A stretch of 64,000 nucleotides of DNA from Campylobacter concisus (GCF_003049705.1 NZ_PIRF01000008.1:1-64000), one strand, 5' to 3'; shown: positions 28,882-47,300, counted from the stretch's first letter. Notes: a model not told the origin generated them from the sequence alone. Translations and numbers: made by a program.

Positions 28882-30081
28882 ATGGCTAAAGAAAAATTTT
28901 CACGTAACAAGCCGCACGTAAACATAGGTACTATTGGTCACGTAGATCATGGTAAAACTACATTAACAGCTGCAATATCTGCTGTTCTTTCACGCAAAGG
29001 ACTTGCTGAGCTAAAAGATTATGATAATATTGATAATGCTCCAGAAGAAAAAGAGCGTGGTATTACAATTGCTACTTCACATATTGAGTACGAGACAGAG
29101 AAACGCCACTATGCCCACGTTGACTGCCCTGGTCACGCCGACTATGTAAAAAATATGATTACAGGTGCTGCGCAAATGGATGGAGCTATTCTGGTTGTTT
29201 CTGCAGCTGATGGCCCAATGCCACAAACTAGAGAGCATATTTTGTTATCACGCCAAGTTGGTGTTCCATACATTGTTGTTTTCATGAACAAAGCTGATAT
29301 GGTTGATGATGCTGAGTTACTTGAATTGGTTGAAATGGAAATCCGCGAATTACTTAATGAGTATAATTTCCCAGGCGATGATACACCTATTGTTTCTGGT
29401 TCAGCACTTAAAGCCCTTGAAGAGGCAAAAGCTGGTCAAGATGGCGAATGGTCAGCAAAAATTATGGAATTAATGGATGCAGTTGATAGCTATATTCCAA
29501 CTCCAGTTCGTGCAACAGATAAAGATCTTCTTATGCCAATCGAGGATGTTTTTTCGATTTCAGGTCGTGGTACAGTTGTAACTGGTAGAATCGAAAAAGG
29601 TGTTATAAAAGTTGGTGACACAATTGAGATTGTTGGTATTAAGCCAACTCAAACAACAACAGTTACTGGTGTTGAAATGTTTAGAAAAGAGATGGATCAA
29701 GGCGAAGCTGGTGATAATGTTGGCGTTCTTCTCCGTGGTACTAAGAAAGAGGATGTTGAGCGTGGTATGGTTCTTTGCAAGCCTAAATCAATTACCCCTC
29801 ATACAAAATTTGAAGGCGAAGTCTATATCTTGACAAAAGAAGAAGGTGGTCGCCATACTCCTTTCTTTAATAACTATAGACCACAATTCTATGTAAGAAC
29901 AACTGATGTTACTGGTTCAATTACGCTTCCAGAAGGAACAGAGATGGTTATGCCAGGTGATAATGTAAGAATTTCTGTTGAATTGATTGCTCCAGTAGCA
30001 CTTGAGGAAGGCACTCGTTTTGCTATCCGTGAAGGTGGTAGGACTGTTGGTTCAGGTGTTGTTTCAAAAATACTTGGTTAA
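28882..30081 (+). CDS. tuf: Elongation factor Tu
   Basis: GTPase that brings aminoacyl-tRNA to the ribosome. The 399 residues show all G motifs: GHVDHGKTT (P-loop near 19-27), the RGITI switch I sequence, DCPGH and NKAD, followed by the two beta-barrel domains. An extra segment at about 180-195 ([17 protein letters not shown]) is normal for this phylum. A strong GGAGGAAAAG ribosome-binding site precedes the start. It shares the operon with four upstream tRNAs. Confidence 0.99.
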   Translation: MAKEKFSRNKPHVNIGTIGHVDHGKTTLTAAISAVLSRKGLAELKDYDNIDNAPEEKERGITIATSHIEYETEKRHYAHVDCPGHADYVKNMITGAAQMDGAILVVSAADGPMPQTREHILLSRQVGVPYIVVFMNKADMVDDAELLELVEMEIRELLNEYNFPGDDTPIVSGSALKALEEAKAGQDGEWSAKIMELMDAVDSYIPTPVRATDKDLLMPIEDVFSISGRGTVVTGRIEKGVIKVGDTIEIVGIKPTQTTTVTGVEMFRKEMDQGEAGDNVGVLLRGTKKEDVERGMVLCKPKSITPHTKFEGEVYILTKEEGGRHTPFFNNYRPQFYVRTTDVTGSITLPEGTEMVMPGDNVRISVELIAPVALEEGTRFAIREGGRTVGSGVVSKILG

Positions 30082-30095
30082 TTTATAAAAATTTG

Positions 30096-30119
30096 TCAAA
30101 GGGAGAATATTCCCTTTGA
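30096..30119 (+). terminator. Inverted repeat between tuf and rpmG
   Basis: TCAAAGGGA (30096-30104) pairs exactly with TCCCTTTGA (30111-30119) around a 6-base loop. The following TATTTTG is only a weak T-run, so partial termination or RNA processing after tuf is more likely than a full stop. Confidence 0.6.
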
Positions 30120-30138
30120 TATTTTGAAAAGGACTTAT

Positions 30139-30297
30139 ATGAGAATTAAAATTGGTTTAAAATGCTCTGAAAGTGGTGATATAAATTATACAACAACTAA
30201 AAATAGTAAAACTACTACAGATAAAGTTGAGCTTAAAAAGTATTGCCCAAGATTAAAAAAACATACTATACATAAAGAAGTTAAATTAAAAAGTTAA
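30139..30297 (+). CDS. rpmG: 50S ribosomal protein L33
   Basis: A 52-residue protein beginning [20 protein letters not shown], with the family end [18 protein letters not shown]. It has one cysteine in each half instead of two CxxC pairs, so it is the zinc-free C-minus form. An AAAGGA sequence 8 bases upstream serves as ribosome-binding site. It lies in the classic tuf-rpmG-tRNA-Trp-secE order. Confidence 0.95.
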   Translation: MRIKIGLKCSESGDINYTTTKNSKTTTDKVELKKYCPRLKKHTIHKEVKLKS

Positions 30298-30308
30298 TTA
30301 AGAAGCTA

Positions 30309-30386
30309 TTAGGGCAATAGCTCCAACGGTAGAGCGCTGGATTCCAAATCCAATGGTTGGGGGTTCGAATCCCTCTTGCCCTGCCA
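30309..30386 (+). tRNA. tRNA-Trp (CCA)
   Basis: Acceptor AGGGCAA pairs with TTGCCCT; discriminator G and encoded CCA at 30384-30386. The anticodon loop TTCCAAA contains CCA. Position between rpmG and secE is the normal one for tRNA-Trp in this group. Confidence 0.95.
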
Positions 30387-30403
30387 CGACTAAGGTTAAG
30401 GTT

Positions 30404-30583
30404 ATGGAGAAAATTATAAATTATATTAAGCTTTCTAAATTGGAAATAATGAAGGTTATCTATCCTACAAAAGAACAAATTAGAAATGCTTTTTTTGCAG
30501 TTTTTATCGTAGTTGCTGTTGTATCACTTTTTTTAGCTCTTGTCGATGTTATTATGTCCTTTGTTCTATCTAAAGTTATATGA
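30404..30583 (+). CDS. secE: SecE, protein translocase subunit
   Basis: A 59-residue membrane protein beginning MEKIINYIKLSKLE, with the amphipathic helix KVIYPTKEQIRNAF and one membrane helix (about 32-55), the minimal SecE form. The open frame extends upstream into tRNA-Trp; the ATG at 30404 is the first outside the tRNA and fits the family start. nusG follows 14 bp later. Confidence 0.93.
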   Translation: MEKIINYIKLSKLEIMKVIYPTKEQIRNAFFAVFIVVAVVSLFLALVDVIMSFVLSKVI

Positions 30584-30597
30584 TATAAGGAAAAGTA

Positions 30598-31128
30598 ATG
30601 TCACATAAATGGTATGCTATACAGACTTACGCTGGAAGCGAAATGGCAGTAAAAAGAGGAATTGAAAATTTAGTAAAAGATCATGGAATAGAAGATCAAC
30701 TAAAAGAAATTATAGTTCCTACAGAAGACGTAATAGAAATAAAAAATGGTAAGCAAAAAATCAACGAAAGAACTCTTTATCCAGGTTATGCTTTTGCATG
30801 CTTAGATCTTGATACGGCTCTTTGGCACAGGATTCAGTCTTTACCAAAAGTTGGACGTTTTATTGGTGAGGCCAAAAAACCTACGCCATTATCTGAAAAA
30901 GATATAAATACTATTTTGGAAAAAGTTCAAAAAAGGGCTGCACCAAAACCTAAGATATTTTTTGAGGAAGGTGAGAGTGTTCGTATAACAGAAGGTCCTT
31001 TTGCTAACTTTACAGGTATTGTGGAAGAATATGACATGATACATGGTAAACTTAGACTTAATGTTTCTATTTTTGGTAGAAGTACCCCTGTTGATATTTT
31101 GTATTCACAAGTTGAGAAGATAATTTAA
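30598..31128 (+). CDS. nusG: Transcription termination/antitermination factor NusG
   Basis: A 176-residue RNA polymerase-binding factor. The NGN domain starts [12 protein letters not shown] and contains RTLYPGYAF; the KOW domain is in the C-terminal part ([20 protein letters not shown]). It links transcription to translation or to Rho. Directly upstream of the rplKAJL-rpoBC genes, and preceded by AAGGAAAAG. Confidence 0.97.
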   Translation: MSHKWYAIQTYAGSEMAVKRGIENLVKDHGIEDQLKEIIVPTEDVIEIKNGKQKINERTLYPGYAFACLDLDTALWHRIQSLPKVGRFIGEAKKPTPLSEKDINTILEKVQKRAAPKPKIFFEEGESVRITEGPFANFTGIVEEYDMIHGKLRLNVSIFGRSTPVDILYSQVEKII

Positions 31129-31138
31129 GGAGCAAGAA

Positions 31139-31564
31139 ATGGCTAAAAAAGTTATAGGTGAAATAAAATTACAAATTGCTGCAACAAAAGCAAATCCTAG
31201 TCCACCAGTTGGTCCAGCTCTTGGACAAAAAGGTGTTAATATTATGGAATTTTGTAAAGCCTTTAATGAAAGAACAAAAGACATGGTTGGATTTAATATT
31301 CCAGTTGTTATAACTGTTTATGCTGATAAAAGTTTTACATTTGTTACAAAACAGCCTCCTGCTACAGATCTTATTAAAAAGGCTGCAGGTATAACAAAAG
31401 GAACTGATAATCCTTTAAAAAATAAAGTAGGCAAACTAACAAAAGCTCAAGTTTTAGAAATAGTTGAGAAAAAACTTGTTGATTTAAATACAAATGATAA
31501 AGAGCAAGCAGCTAAAATTATTGCTGGTTCAGCTCGATCAATGGGTGTCGAAGTAATAGACTAA
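31139..31564 (+). CDS. rplK: 50S ribosomal protein L11
   Basis: A 141-residue protein that forms the GTPase-associated centre with 23S rRNA. Family motifs [18 protein letters not shown] (near residue 18) and the C-terminal [14 protein letters not shown] are intact. The start has AAGGAG 8 bases upstream. Confidence 0.98.
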   Translation: MAKKVIGEIKLQIAATKANPSPPVGPALGQKGVNIMEFCKAFNERTKDMVGFNIPVVITVYADKSFTFVTKQPPATDLIKKAAGITKGTDNPLKNKVGKLTKAQVLEIVEKKLVDLNTNDKEQAAKIIAGSARSMGVEVID

Positions 31565-31572
31565 AACCTTTA

Positions 31573-31598
31573 CCGTCAGGTTGATTAGCAAAAGACGG
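31573..31598 (+). promoter_or_regulatory. Hairpin between rplK and rplA
   Basis: In the 59-base gap, CCGTC (31573-31577) pairs with GACGG (31594-31598) around a 16-base loop, just before the rplA ribosome-binding site (GCGGAGAAA). L1 is known in many bacteria to repress its own mRNA by binding a copy of its rRNA site, usually ahead of rplK. Whether this hairpin is such a site is inference. Confidence 0.4.
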
Positions 31599-31623
31599 AA
31601 GCAATATATATGCGGAGAAATTT

Positions 31624-32325
31624 ATGGGAAAAACTAGTAAGAGATTTCAAGAATTGCTCAAAAAAGTAGAGCAAGATAAAATTTATAACCTTAGTGAGGC
31701 TATTGATACAGTCAAAACTCTAGCTTCTGCTAAATTTAATGAAACAGTTGAGATTGCATTAAAATTAAATGTTGATCCAAGACATGCTGATCAAATGGTT
31801 CGTGGTTCAGTAGTTTTACCAGCTGGTACAGGTAAAACTGTAAGAGTTGCTGTTATTGCTAAAGATGCTAAAGCTGATGAGGCAAAAGCAGCTGGTGCTG
31901 ATATTATTGGTGCAGATGATTTAGTCGAAGATATTCAAAAAGGCATAATGAATTTTGATGTTCTTATAGCTACTCCAAATTTAATGGGTCTTGTAGGTAA
32001 GGTCGGTAGAATTTTAGGACCAAAAGGATTAATGCCAAACCCAAAAACTGGCACAGTTACAATGGATGTTGCACAAGCTGTTAACAATGCAAAAAGCGGT
32101 CAAGTAAATTTCCGTGTTGATAAGCAAGGAAATATACATGCAGGTCTTGGTAAAGTTAATTTTACTAAAGAACAATTAAATGAAAATATTTCAACATTTA
32201 TTAAAGCGATCAATAAACATAAGCCCGCAACCGCAAAGGGCAGATATGTTAAAAATGCTTCGTTGTCTTTGACAATGAGCCCATCTATAGCTCTTGATAC
32301 TCAAGAAGTTATGGACTTAAAATAA
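31624..32325 (+). CDS. rplA: 50S ribosomal protein L1
   Basis: A 233-residue L1-stalk protein. It carries the standard motifs [14 protein letters not shown] near residue 48, [18 protein letters not shown] near 126 and the closing [11 protein letters not shown]1 also acts as a translational repressor of its own operon in other bacteria. Confidence 0.98.
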   Translation: MGKTSKRFQELLKKVEQDKIYNLSEAIDTVKTLASAKFNETVEIALKLNVDPRHADQMVRGSVVLPAGTGKTVRVAVIAKDAKADEAKAAGADIIGADDLVEDIQKGIMNFDVLIATPNLMGLVGKVGRILGPKGLMPNPKTGTVTMDVAQAVNNAKSGQVNFRVDKQGNIHAGLGKVNFTKEQLNENISTFIKAINKHKPATAKGRYVKNASLSLTMSPSIALDTQEVMDLK

Positions 32326-32349
32326 AACTAAAAATTAAAATTTATATCT

Positions 32350-32430
32350 TAGATTGGAGATAGCCGAGGCCATTGGGCTTAATTGATTCGACCCGCTCTG
32401 CTTGAAATTACCGGTCGGAAAGGAGAAAAA
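32350..32430 (+). promoter_or_regulatory. L10 leader candidate ahead of rplJ
   Basis: The 105-base rplA-rplJ gap contains structured GC-richer sequence, including GCCGAGG, AGCC/GGCT complementary blocks, and GACC (32390-32393) with GGTC (32413-32416) ahead of the AAAGGAG site. This resembles the ribosomal protein L10 leader, in which L10(L12)4 binds and represses rplJL translation. A covariance-model search would settle it. Confidence 0.5.
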
Positions 32431-32916
32431 GTGACACGTAACGAAAAAACTGAAGTTGTTGCAAAATTAGAGAGTGAATTTAAAACTGCTGAAGCTATTG
32501 TGGTTTGTGACTATCGTGGTCTTTCGGTCAAGAAGCTTGAAGTTTTAAGAAATTCTGCTAAAGAACAAAATGTAAAAGTTCAAGTTATTAAAAATACTCT
32601 TGCAAATATTGCTCTTAAAAATTCTGATAAAGTCGGAATGGAACTCAAAGATACAAATATCTATCTTTGGAGCGAAGATCAATTAGCAGTAACTAAAGTA
32701 GCTGCAAAATTTGAAGAGTCTAATGCTGATCTTTTCAAAATAAAAACAGCTTATATTGATGGCGAAGTTGCTAGCGTTGATAAAGTTAAAGCTCTATCTA
32801 AAATGCCTAGCCGTGATGAGCTTATTGCGATGCTTTTACAAGTTTGGAATGCGCCAATTCAAAATTTCACAATTGGTTTGAATGCGCTTAAAGAGAAAAA
32901 AGAACAATCAGCTTAA
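32431..32916 (+). CDS. rplJ: 50S ribosomal protein L10
   Basis: A 161-residue stalk-base protein that binds L7/L12 dimers through its C-terminal helix. The GTG at 32431 is the start: an AAAGGAG site lies 6 bases before it and the protein then begins [17 protein letters not shown] like other L10 proteins. A start at 32383 would translate the leader hairpin. Motif [16 protein letters not shown] is near residue 24. Confidence 0.95.
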   Translation: MTRNEKTEVVAKLESEFKTAEAIVVCDYRGLSVKKLEVLRNSAKEQNVKVQVIKNTLANIALKNSDKVGMELKDTNIYLWSEDQLAVTKVAAKFEESNADLFKIKTAYIDGEVASVDKVKALSKMPSRDELIAMLLQVWNAPIQNFTIGLNALKEKKEQSA

Positions 32917-32945
32917 TTTAAATTAAAAAATAATAAGGATTAAAA

Positions 32946-33326
32946 ATGGCAATTACTAAAGAAGATGTATTAGAGTTTATATCTAATCTTTCTGTACTTG
33001 AGCTTAGTGAACTTGTAAAAGAGTTCGAAGAGAAATTTGGTGTTAGCGCAGCTCCTGTAATGGTAGCTGGTGGTGCTGTTGCAGCAGGCGGTGCAGCAGC
33101 TGCAGCAGAGGAAAAAACAGAATTTAACATTGTCTTGGTTGATTCTGGTGATAAGAAAATCAACGTTATTAAAGTTGTTAGAGCGCTTACTGGTCTTGGT
33201 CTTAAAGAAGCTAAAGACGCAGTTGAGGGAACACCATCTGTTCTTAAAGAAGGTGTTAGCAAAGATGAGGCTGAGGCAGCTAAAAAAGAGCTTGAAGAAG
33301 CTGGTGCTAAGGTTGAACTTAAATAA
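32946..33326 (+). CDS. rplL: 50S ribosomal protein L7/L12
   Basis: A 126-residue stalk protein. The N-terminal dimer domain (about 1-35), an alanine/glycine-rich hinge ([20 protein letters not shown]) and the C-terminal factor-binding domain ([20 protein letters not shown]) are all present. A terminator-like hairpin follows at 33354. Confidence 0.98.
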   Translation: MAITKEDVLEFISNLSVLELSELVKEFEEKFGVSAAPVMVAGGAVAAGGAAAAAEEKTEFNIVLVDSGDKKINVIKVVRALTGLGLKEAKDAVEGTPSVLKEGVSKDEAEAAKKELEEAGAKVELK

Positions 33327-33353
33327 TTTTTTATTATTTGAGCTTAATATTTC

Positions 33354-33381
33354 AAGAGAGGGCATAGGCTCTCTCTTTTTT
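33354..33381 (+). terminator. rplL-rpoB attenuator/terminator
   Basis: A 10-bp stem (33354-33363 with 33368-33377, one G-T pair) closes an ATAG loop and runs into T residues. It lies between rplL and rpoB, where partial termination lowers rpoBC expression compared with ribosomal protein genes in other bacteria. Confidence 0.8.
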
Positions 33382-33402
33382 AAATTTTAGATGCCTTGTT
33401 AA

Positions 33403-42091
<8,689 letters not shown>

Positions 42092-42097
42092 TACTTC

Positions 42098-42117
42098 AAG
42101 CCCCTATTTTGGGGCTT
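42098..42117 (+). terminator. Intrinsic terminator after rpoC
   Basis: AAGCCCC (42098-42104) and GGGGCTT (42111-42117) form a perfect 7-bp stem with a TATTTT loop, 6 bases after the rpoC stop. The T-run is short (AACCTCTTT), but the position at the end of the operon supports a terminator. Confidence 0.75.
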
Positions 42118-42212
42118 AACCTCTTTATAAAATTAAATCAATTAAAAATTTACAAGCTATTAACTATCGCCTAATAAAATCCTTATCTTTGAAATCACAT
42201 CATGGAGAATTT

Positions 42213-42602
42213 ATGAAAAACGTTGATCTTGGACTTTTATTTATACGTTTAGGACTTGGTATCTGCCTTTTTATGCATGGTTTTGGTAAAATTTTACATG
42301 GACTTAGTGGGGTAAAAGGTATATTAGTAAATGCTGGTTTGCCTGGATTTTTGGCATATTTTTCTTACCTTGGAGAGGTCTTAGCGCCCATTATGTTAAT
42401 TATTGGTTTTTACTCAAGGGTAGGTGCTATTCTAGTTTTAGGTACTAGTATTACTATTTTATACTCGTACTATGGATTTGCAAATTTATTTGCATTAAAT
42501 GAGGTTAATGGCTTTAAATCAGAGCTTATTTACCTTTATATTGCTATTTCACTTTGTATTCTTTTGATAGGTAGTGGCAAATATGCTGTCAAACAAGACT
42601 AA
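42213..42602 (+). CDS. DoxX family membrane protein
   Basis: A 129-residue integral membrane protein with four helices (about 5-25, 45-65, 72-92 and 105-122). The N-terminal LGLLFIRLGLGICLFMHGFGKIL and the later YLGEVLAPIMLIIGFYSR match the DoxX family. DoxX proteins are linked to thiol and oxidative-stress responses in some bacteria, but its exact job here is unknown. The ATG at 42213 has GGAGAA 6 bases upstream and is preferred to the ATG at 42189. It stands alone between rpoC and rpsL. Confidence 0.85.
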   Translation: MKNVDLGLLFIRLGLGICLFMHGFGKILHGLSGVKGILVNAGLPGFLAYFSYLGEVLAPIMLIIGFYSRVGAILVLGTSITILYSYYGFANLFALNEVNGFKSELIYLYIAISLCILLIGSGKYAVKQD

Positions 42603-42733
42603 TACAAAATAAAGACAGCAGAGTTTTTATAAAATCAAGAATTAGATGAGTAAGTCTAACTTATTAACCGTTATTTAAGTTTATTTTAAATAAAATTAGG
42701 TCTTTTTAATAAATTTAGTTGAAAGGAATTATT

Positions 42734-43132
42734 GTGCCAACCATAAATCAATTGGTCAGAAAAGAACGCAAGAAAGTGACTGTTAAGTCAAAATCTCCAG
42801 CGTTAAAAGAGTGCCCTCAAAGAAGAGGAGTTTGCACTAGAGTTTATACTACAACTCCTAAAAAACCAAACTCAGCTTTGAGGAAAGTTGCCAAAGTCAG
42901 GCTAACAAGCGGTTTTGAAGTCATCAGCTATATCGGTGGTGAAGGTCATAACCTACAAGAACACAGTATCGTTTTAGTTCGCGGCGGTAGGGTTAAAGAC
43001 TTACCAGGTGTTAAATATCACATCGTTCGTGGTGCACTTGATACTGCTGGTGTTGCAAAAAGAACAGTTTCTCGTTCTAAATATGGTGCGAAACGCCCTA
43101 AAGCTGGCGCTGCAGCTGCAACAAAAAAGTAA
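42734..43132 (+). CDS. rpsL: 30S ribosomal protein S12
   Basis: A 132-residue decoding-centre protein. It starts with GTG ([13 protein letters not shown]) behind GAAAGGAA; upstream in-frame ATG would add five residues not seen in the family. Lys43 ([11 protein letters not shown]) and Lys88 (GRVKDLPG) are both present, so there is no common streptomycin-resistance change. The C-terminal extension GAAAATKK is slightly longer than in E. coli. Confidence 0.97.
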   Translation: MPTINQLVRKERKKVTVKSKSPALKECPQRRGVCTRVYTTTPKKPNSALRKVAKVRLTSGFEVISYIGGEGHNLQEHSIVLVRGGRVKDLPGVKYHIVRGALDTAGVAKRTVSRSKYGAKRPKAGAAAATKK

Positions 43133-43145
43133 AAATTTAGGTTCG

Positions 43146-43174
43146 CAGACGTTGCTAAAATTTGCAAACGTTTG
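43146..43174 (+). promoter_or_regulatory. rpsL-rpsG intercistronic hairpin, possible S7 site
   Basis: CAGACGTTGC (43146-43155) pairs with GCAAACGTTTG (43164-43174) with one bulged A and one G-T pair. In E. coli the S12-S7 spacer is the site where S7 represses its own translation; an equivalent role here is inference from position and structure. Confidence 0.4.
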
Positions 43175-43189
43175 AGTAAAATTTCATAA

Positions 43190-43681
<492 letters not shown>

Positions 43682-43693
43682 GAAAGAATTAAT

Positions 43694-45772
43694 ATGGCAG
43701 AGAGAAAAACGCCTTTACATAAGGTAAGAAATATCGGTATTGCGGCTCACATTGATGCTGGAAAGACAACTACTAGTGAGAGAATTTTATTCTTTACTGG
43801 TATGAGCCATAAAATAGGTGAGGTTCATGATGGTGCTGCTACCATGGACTGGATGGAACAAGAAAAAGAGCGTGGTATTACTATTACTTCAGCTGCAACT
43901 ACGGCATTTTGGAAGGGTTATCAAATAAACCTAATCGACACTCCGGGACACGTTGACTTTACTATCGAAGTTGAGCGTTCTATGCGTGTTCTTGACGGTG
44001 CTGTTTCAGTATTTTGTTCTGTTGGAGGTGTTCAACCACAATCAGAAACTGTTTGGAGACAAGCAAATAAATATCACGTACCAAGAATTGTTTTTGTTAA
44101 TAAAATGGACAGAATTGGTGCAAATTTCTTTAGAGTTGAAGAGCAAATCAGGGAAAGACTAAAAGCAAACCCAATTCCTATTCAAATTCCTATAGGTGCC
44201 GAGGATAACTTTAGAGGTGTGGTTGACCTTGTAAGAATGAAAGCTTATGTTTGGAATGACGAGAAAAAGCCAACTGACTATGTAGAAGAAGAAATTCCAG
44301 CTGAAGTTAAAGATAAAGCTGAAGAATACCGCGCAAAACTAATCGAAGCTGTTTCTGAAACAGACGATAGCTTGATGGAGAAATTCTTTGCAGGCGAAGA
44401 ACTAACTGAAGAAGAGATCAAAAAAGGTATAAAAGCAGGCTGCTTAAGAATGACTATCACACCTATGCTTTGCGGAACTGCGTTTAAGAACAAAGGTATC
44501 CAACCTCTACTTGATGCTGTTGTTGATTATTTACCAGCTCCAGATGAGATCGCAGCGATAAATGGTGTTTATGAAGATGGCACTGAAGTGACTGTTGAAA
44601 GTACAGATAATGGCGAATTTGCTGCTCTTGCGTTTAAGATCATGACTGACCCATTTGTTGGACAGCTAACATTTATCCGTGTTTATAGAGGAAGCCTTGA
44701 AAGCGGTAGTTATGCTTACAACACAGTTCAAGACTGCAAAGAGAGAATCGGCCGCTTACTAAAAATGCACTCAAATAAACGTGAAGAGATTACAGAACTT
44801 TTCGCTGGTGAAATCGGTGCTGTTGTTGGTCTAAAAAATACCCTAACCGGCGATACTCTTGCAAGTGAAAAAGATAAAGTTATCCTTGAGAGAATGGACT
44901 TCCCAGAGCCAGTTATTAGTGTTGCGGTTGAGCCAAAAACAAAAGCAGATCAAGAAAAAATGGCGATCGCTCTTCAAAAACTAGCTCAAGAAGATCCAAG
45001 CTTTAGAGTTAGCACTGATGAAGAGAGCGGACAAACTATCATTAGTGGTATGGGTGAGCTTCACCTAGAGATCATTGTTGATCGTATGCTTCGTGAATTT
45101 AAAGTAGATGCTGAAGTTGGTCAGCCACAAGTTGCATACCGCGAGACTATCCGTAAGTCAGTTGAACAAGAGTATAAGTATGCTAAACAATCAGGTGGTC
45201 GTGGTCAATATGGTCACGTATTCTTACGTATCGAGCCACTTCCAGCTGCTAGTGGATTTGAATTTGTTAACGACATCAAAGGTGGTGTTGTTCCAAAAGA
45301 GTACATCCCAGCTGTTGAAAAAGGTTGTAAAGAGGCACTTCAAAGCGGTGTTCTTGCTGGATATCCAGTTGAAGATGTTAAAGTTATACTTTTTGATGGT
45401 AGTTACCACGAAGTTGACTCATCTGAAATGGCGTTTAAACTTGCTGCTTCAATGGGCTTTAAAGAGGGCGCTAGAAAAGCAGGCGCGGTTATCCTTGAGC
45501 CAATGATGAAAGTTGAAGTTGAGACTCCAGAAGAGTATATGGGTGATGTTATCGGTGACCTTAATAAACGCCGTGGGCAAGTAAATTCAATGGATGATAG
45601 AAATGGTGTAAAAATCATTGCAGCTTATTGTCCACTTGCTCAAATGTTTGGCTACTCAACAGATCTTCGCTCAATGACTCAAGGTCGTGCGACTTACTCT
45701 ATGGAATTTGATCACTACGAAGAAGTTCCTAAAAACGTAAGTGAAGAGATCATTAAAAAGAGAAATGGCTAA
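43694..45772 (+). CDS. fusA: Elongation factor G
   Basis: Translocation GTPase of 692 residues. P-loop [10 protein letters not shown] near 18-27, [10 protein letters not shown] in switch I, DTPGHVDF and NKMD are intact, followed by domains II-V ending with the [15 protein letters not shown] region. Normal length. Last gene of the rpsL-rpsG-fusA operon; a strong hairpin follows. Confidence 0.99.
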   Translation: MAERKTPLHKVRNIGIAAHIDAGKTTTSERILFFTGMSHKIGEVHDGAATMDWMEQEKERGITITSAATTAFWKGYQINLIDTPGHVDFTIEVERSMRVLDGAVSVFCSVGGVQPQSETVWRQANKYHVPRIVFVNKMDRIGANFFRVEEQIRERLKANPIPIQIPIGAEDNFRGVVDLVRMKAYVWNDEKKPTDYVEEEIPAEVKDKAEEYRAKLIEAVSETDDSLMEKFFAGEELTEEEIKKGIKAGCLRMTITPMLCGTAFKNKGIQPLLDAVVDYLPAPDEIAAINGVYEDGTEVTVESTDNGEFAALAFKIMTDPFVGQLTFIRVYRGSLESGSYAYNTVQDCKERIGRLLKMHSNKREEITELFAGEIGAVVGLKNTLTGDTLASEKDKVILERMDFPEPVISVAVEPKTKADQEKMAIALQKLAQEDPSFRVSTDEESGQTIISGMGELHLEIIVDRMLREFKVDAEVGQPQVAYRETIRKSVEQEYKYAKQSGGRGQYGHVFLRIEPLPAASGFEFVNDIKGGVVPKEYIPAVEKGCKEALQSGVLAGYPVEDVKVILFDGSYHEVDSSEMAFKLAASMGFKEGARKAGAVILEPMMKVEVETPEEYMGDVIGDLNKRRGQVNSMDDRNGVKIIAAYCPLAQMFGYSTDLRSMTQGRATYSMEFDHYEEVPKNVSEEIIKKRNG

Positions 45773-45783
45773 TTAGCCAAAAT

Positions 45784-45803
45784 AGGGCAGAGCGATCTGC
45801 CCT
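45784..45803 (+). terminator. Terminator after fusA
   Basis: AGGGCAGA (45784-45791) pairs with TCTGCCCT (45796-45803) around a GCGA tetraloop, 11 bases after the fusA stop. TTAAAATTT follows. Confidence 0.8.
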
Positions 45804-45850
45804 TTAAAATTTAACTACTTGAGTAAAAATTTAAACTAACTTGCAAATTT

Positions 45851-45927
45851 GTCCTCATAGCTCAGCTGGATAGAGCGCAGAATTCCTAATTCTGAGGCCA
45901 CAGGTTCGAACCCTGTTGGGGACACCA
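45851..45927 (+). tRNA. tRNA-Arg (CCT)
   Basis: Acceptor GTCCTCA pairs with TGGGGAC (one G-T pair); discriminator A and encoded CCA at 45925-45927. The anticodon loop TTCCTAA reads CCT, for AGG codons. Confidence 0.95.
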
Positions 45928-46331
45928 TCATACAATCGCCTTTGTAAAATACAAAGTGCTCAAACAAGTGTTTTTTAAATATACTAAAACGTATAATAAG
46001 ATATAGCAATTTATAAAAATGCTCTTATGCTGATCAGTATAATATAGTAAAAGAAAAAATGTAAAGAATGGACTTTATAAAAAAGATTACAAGTGATATG
46101 CAAATAAGATCACTAATATCAAAGAGAAATTTTATAAAAACATAATGGTAAATGACTATATTTCCATCAATCTAGTCGGTTTATCTATATATGCATTCGT
46201 AGTGGGTTTAGCTTTTTTATCAATACGTTATATTATTAATTTTTATCTAAACTAATAAATTTTATCAACAAAAATTTTTATATATTTAATAATCCGTGCT
46301 AACATTTCAAAAATTTATTTAAGGAGAATAG
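45928..46331 (+). other. 404-bp AT-rich gap with two tiny open frames
   Basis: No established gene is seen. It holds a 25-codon frame at 46068-46145 (MDFIKKITSDMQ...) and, overlapping its stop by one base, the 36-codon hydrophobic frame described separately at 46145-46255. A -10-like TATAAT sequence (GTATAATATAG) lies at about 46038-46043. The 76 bases before the rhodanese gene carry an AAGGAG site and probably its promoter. Confidence 0.4.
46145..46255 (+). CDS. Candidate 36-aa single-pass membrane peptide
   Basis: The frame encodes 36 residues, almost all one hydrophobic helix (about 8-33, LVGLSIYAFVVGLAFLSIRY). Its ATG overlaps the TAA of a 25-codon frame (TAATG), so it could be translated by coupling; there is no ribosome-binding site of its own. 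Size and shape recall small respiratory-complex subunits, but no family is recognised. It may also be chance in AT-rich DNA. Confidence 0.3.
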   Translation: MVNDYISINLVGLSIYAFVVGLAFLSIRYIINFYLN

Positions 46332-46709
46332 ATGAAAAAAATTTTACTTTTAGGAGCCGTTTGTTGCATGTTGTCAGCTGATGTTAAAACCGTTAACATA
46401 AGCCCAGATGAGATCAAAAAATATGATCAGATTATCGATATAAGAACTCCATCTGAGTGGCAAGAGACTGGCGTTATCGCAGGTGCAAAGACTATAACTT
46501 TTAATCCAAACGATAAGAGTGCATTTTTGGAGGAGCTTTCAAAGGCAGTTGATATCAAAAAACCTATTGCTCTTGTTTGCAGAAGCGGCAGAAGAAGTAC
46601 GGCAGCAGCCGCAGCGATAGATAGCTCAGATCTTAAGATAATAAATTTAGATGGAGGTATGAGTAGCTTGATCGAGCAAGGCTATAAAACTACGCCTTAT
46701 AAAAAATAA
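46332..46709 (+). CDS. Exported single-domain rhodanese
   Basis: A 125-residue protein with a Sec signal (about 1-17, ending LSA). The rhodanese active-site loop CRSGRRST has the catalytic cysteine near residue 84, and the domain runs from IIDIRTPSEWQETGVIAGA to INLDGGMSSLIEQGY. Periplasmic rhodaneses transfer sulfane sulfur; the substrate is unknown. Start has AAGGAG 6 bases upstream. It stands alone, with a long hairpin after its stop. Confidence 0.88.
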   Translation: MKKILLLGAVCCMLSADVKTVNISPDEIKKYDQIIDIRTPSEWQETGVIAGAKTITFNPNDKSAFLEELSKAVDIKKPIALVCRSGRRSTAAAAAIDSSDLKIINLDGGMSSLIEQGYKTTPYKK

Positions 46710-46729
46710 ACAAATTTTGTAATCCTACA

Positions 46730-46763
46730 TTTGACTATAAAATAAATTTATTTTGTAGTCAAA
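46730..46763 (+). terminator. 17-bp-arm palindrome after the rhodanese gene
   Basis: Bases 46730-46746 and 46747-46763 are reverse complements with a single G-T exception, and TTTT follows. The centre would open to a small loop. It lies 21 bases after the stop codon, so it is most likely the rhodanese terminator. Confidence 0.7.
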
Positions 46764-46769
46764 TTTTAT

Positions 46770-46796
46770 ATCAAATAATAAAATTTATTATTTGAT
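46770..46796. promoter_or_regulatory. Perfect 13-bp-arm palindrome upstream of dps
   Basis: Bases 46770-46782 and 46784-46796 are exact reverse complements about a single central A: a 27-base palindrome with core ATAATAAAATTTATTAT. It lies 26 bases before the dps -10 box (46822). Its AT-rich ATAAT core recalls Fur/PerR-type operators, which control iron-storage and peroxide genes in Campylobacter; binding is inference. Confidence 0.5.
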
Positions 46797-46821
46797 TAAC
46801 CACTGATTAACTCTAACTATA

Positions 46822-46827
46822 TATAAT
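46822..46827 (+). promoter_or_regulatory. -10 box of dps
   Basis: TATAAT in ATATATAATTTC, 34 bases before the ATG at 46861 and followed by an AAGGAGAC ribosome-binding site. Confidence 0.65.
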
Positions 46828-46860
46828 TTCATCATATTTACAATAAAGAAGGAGACAAAA

Positions 46861-47295
46861 ATGTCAAAAGTTATTTTACAGTTAAACACAATTCAGGCTG
46901 ATGCGAATGCACTTTACATTAAATTTCACGATCTTCACTGGAATGTAAAAGGTATTCAATTTTTTAGCGTCCATGAATACACAGAAAAAGCTTATGAAGA
47001 TATGAGTGATATATTTGATGCAGTTGCAGAAAGAGCTCTTATGCTTGGCGGCAGACCTATCGCAAAGGCTGAGGAGTTAGCAAAAGTCGCTCACATAAAA
47101 CACGAGCCAAAAGAAAGCTACACTCCGACTGAAGTTTTGGATATTGTTTTGGCTGATTACAAGCACCTTTTGGGCGAGTTTAAAAAGCTTGACGAGCTTG
47201 CAGAAGGCGATACAACAACTCAAATGTATGCACAAGATCAAATTGCAAAATTTGAAAAAGCCATCTGGATGCTAAACGCAACACTTAGCAAATAA
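46861..47295 (+). CDS. dps: Dps-family miniferritin
   Basis: A 144-residue protein that forms 12-mers, oxidises Fe(II) with peroxide and stores iron, protecting DNA. The ferroxidase ligands are seen as His26 (LHW), His38, Asp53 and Glu57, with the same spacing as in E. coli Dps. No long basic N-terminal tail is present, so strong DNA binding is uncertain. Single gene with its own promoter and terminator. Confidence 0.93.
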   Translation: MSKVILQLNTIQADANALYIKFHDLHWNVKGIQFFSVHEYTEKAYEDMSDIFDAVAERALMLGGRPIAKAEELAKVAHIKHEPKESYTPTEVLDIVLADYKHLLGEFKKLDELAEGDTTTQMYAQDQIAKFEKAIWMLNATLSK

Positions 47296-47300
47296 CTACT

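Noticed and set aside
30353..30403. N-terminal extension of secE
   Set aside because: It runs through the tRNA-Trp gene; the ATG at 30404 fits the SecE family.
32383..32430. Upstream start for rplJ
   Set aside because: It would translate the leader hairpin; GTG 32431 has a proper ribosome-binding site and family N-terminus.
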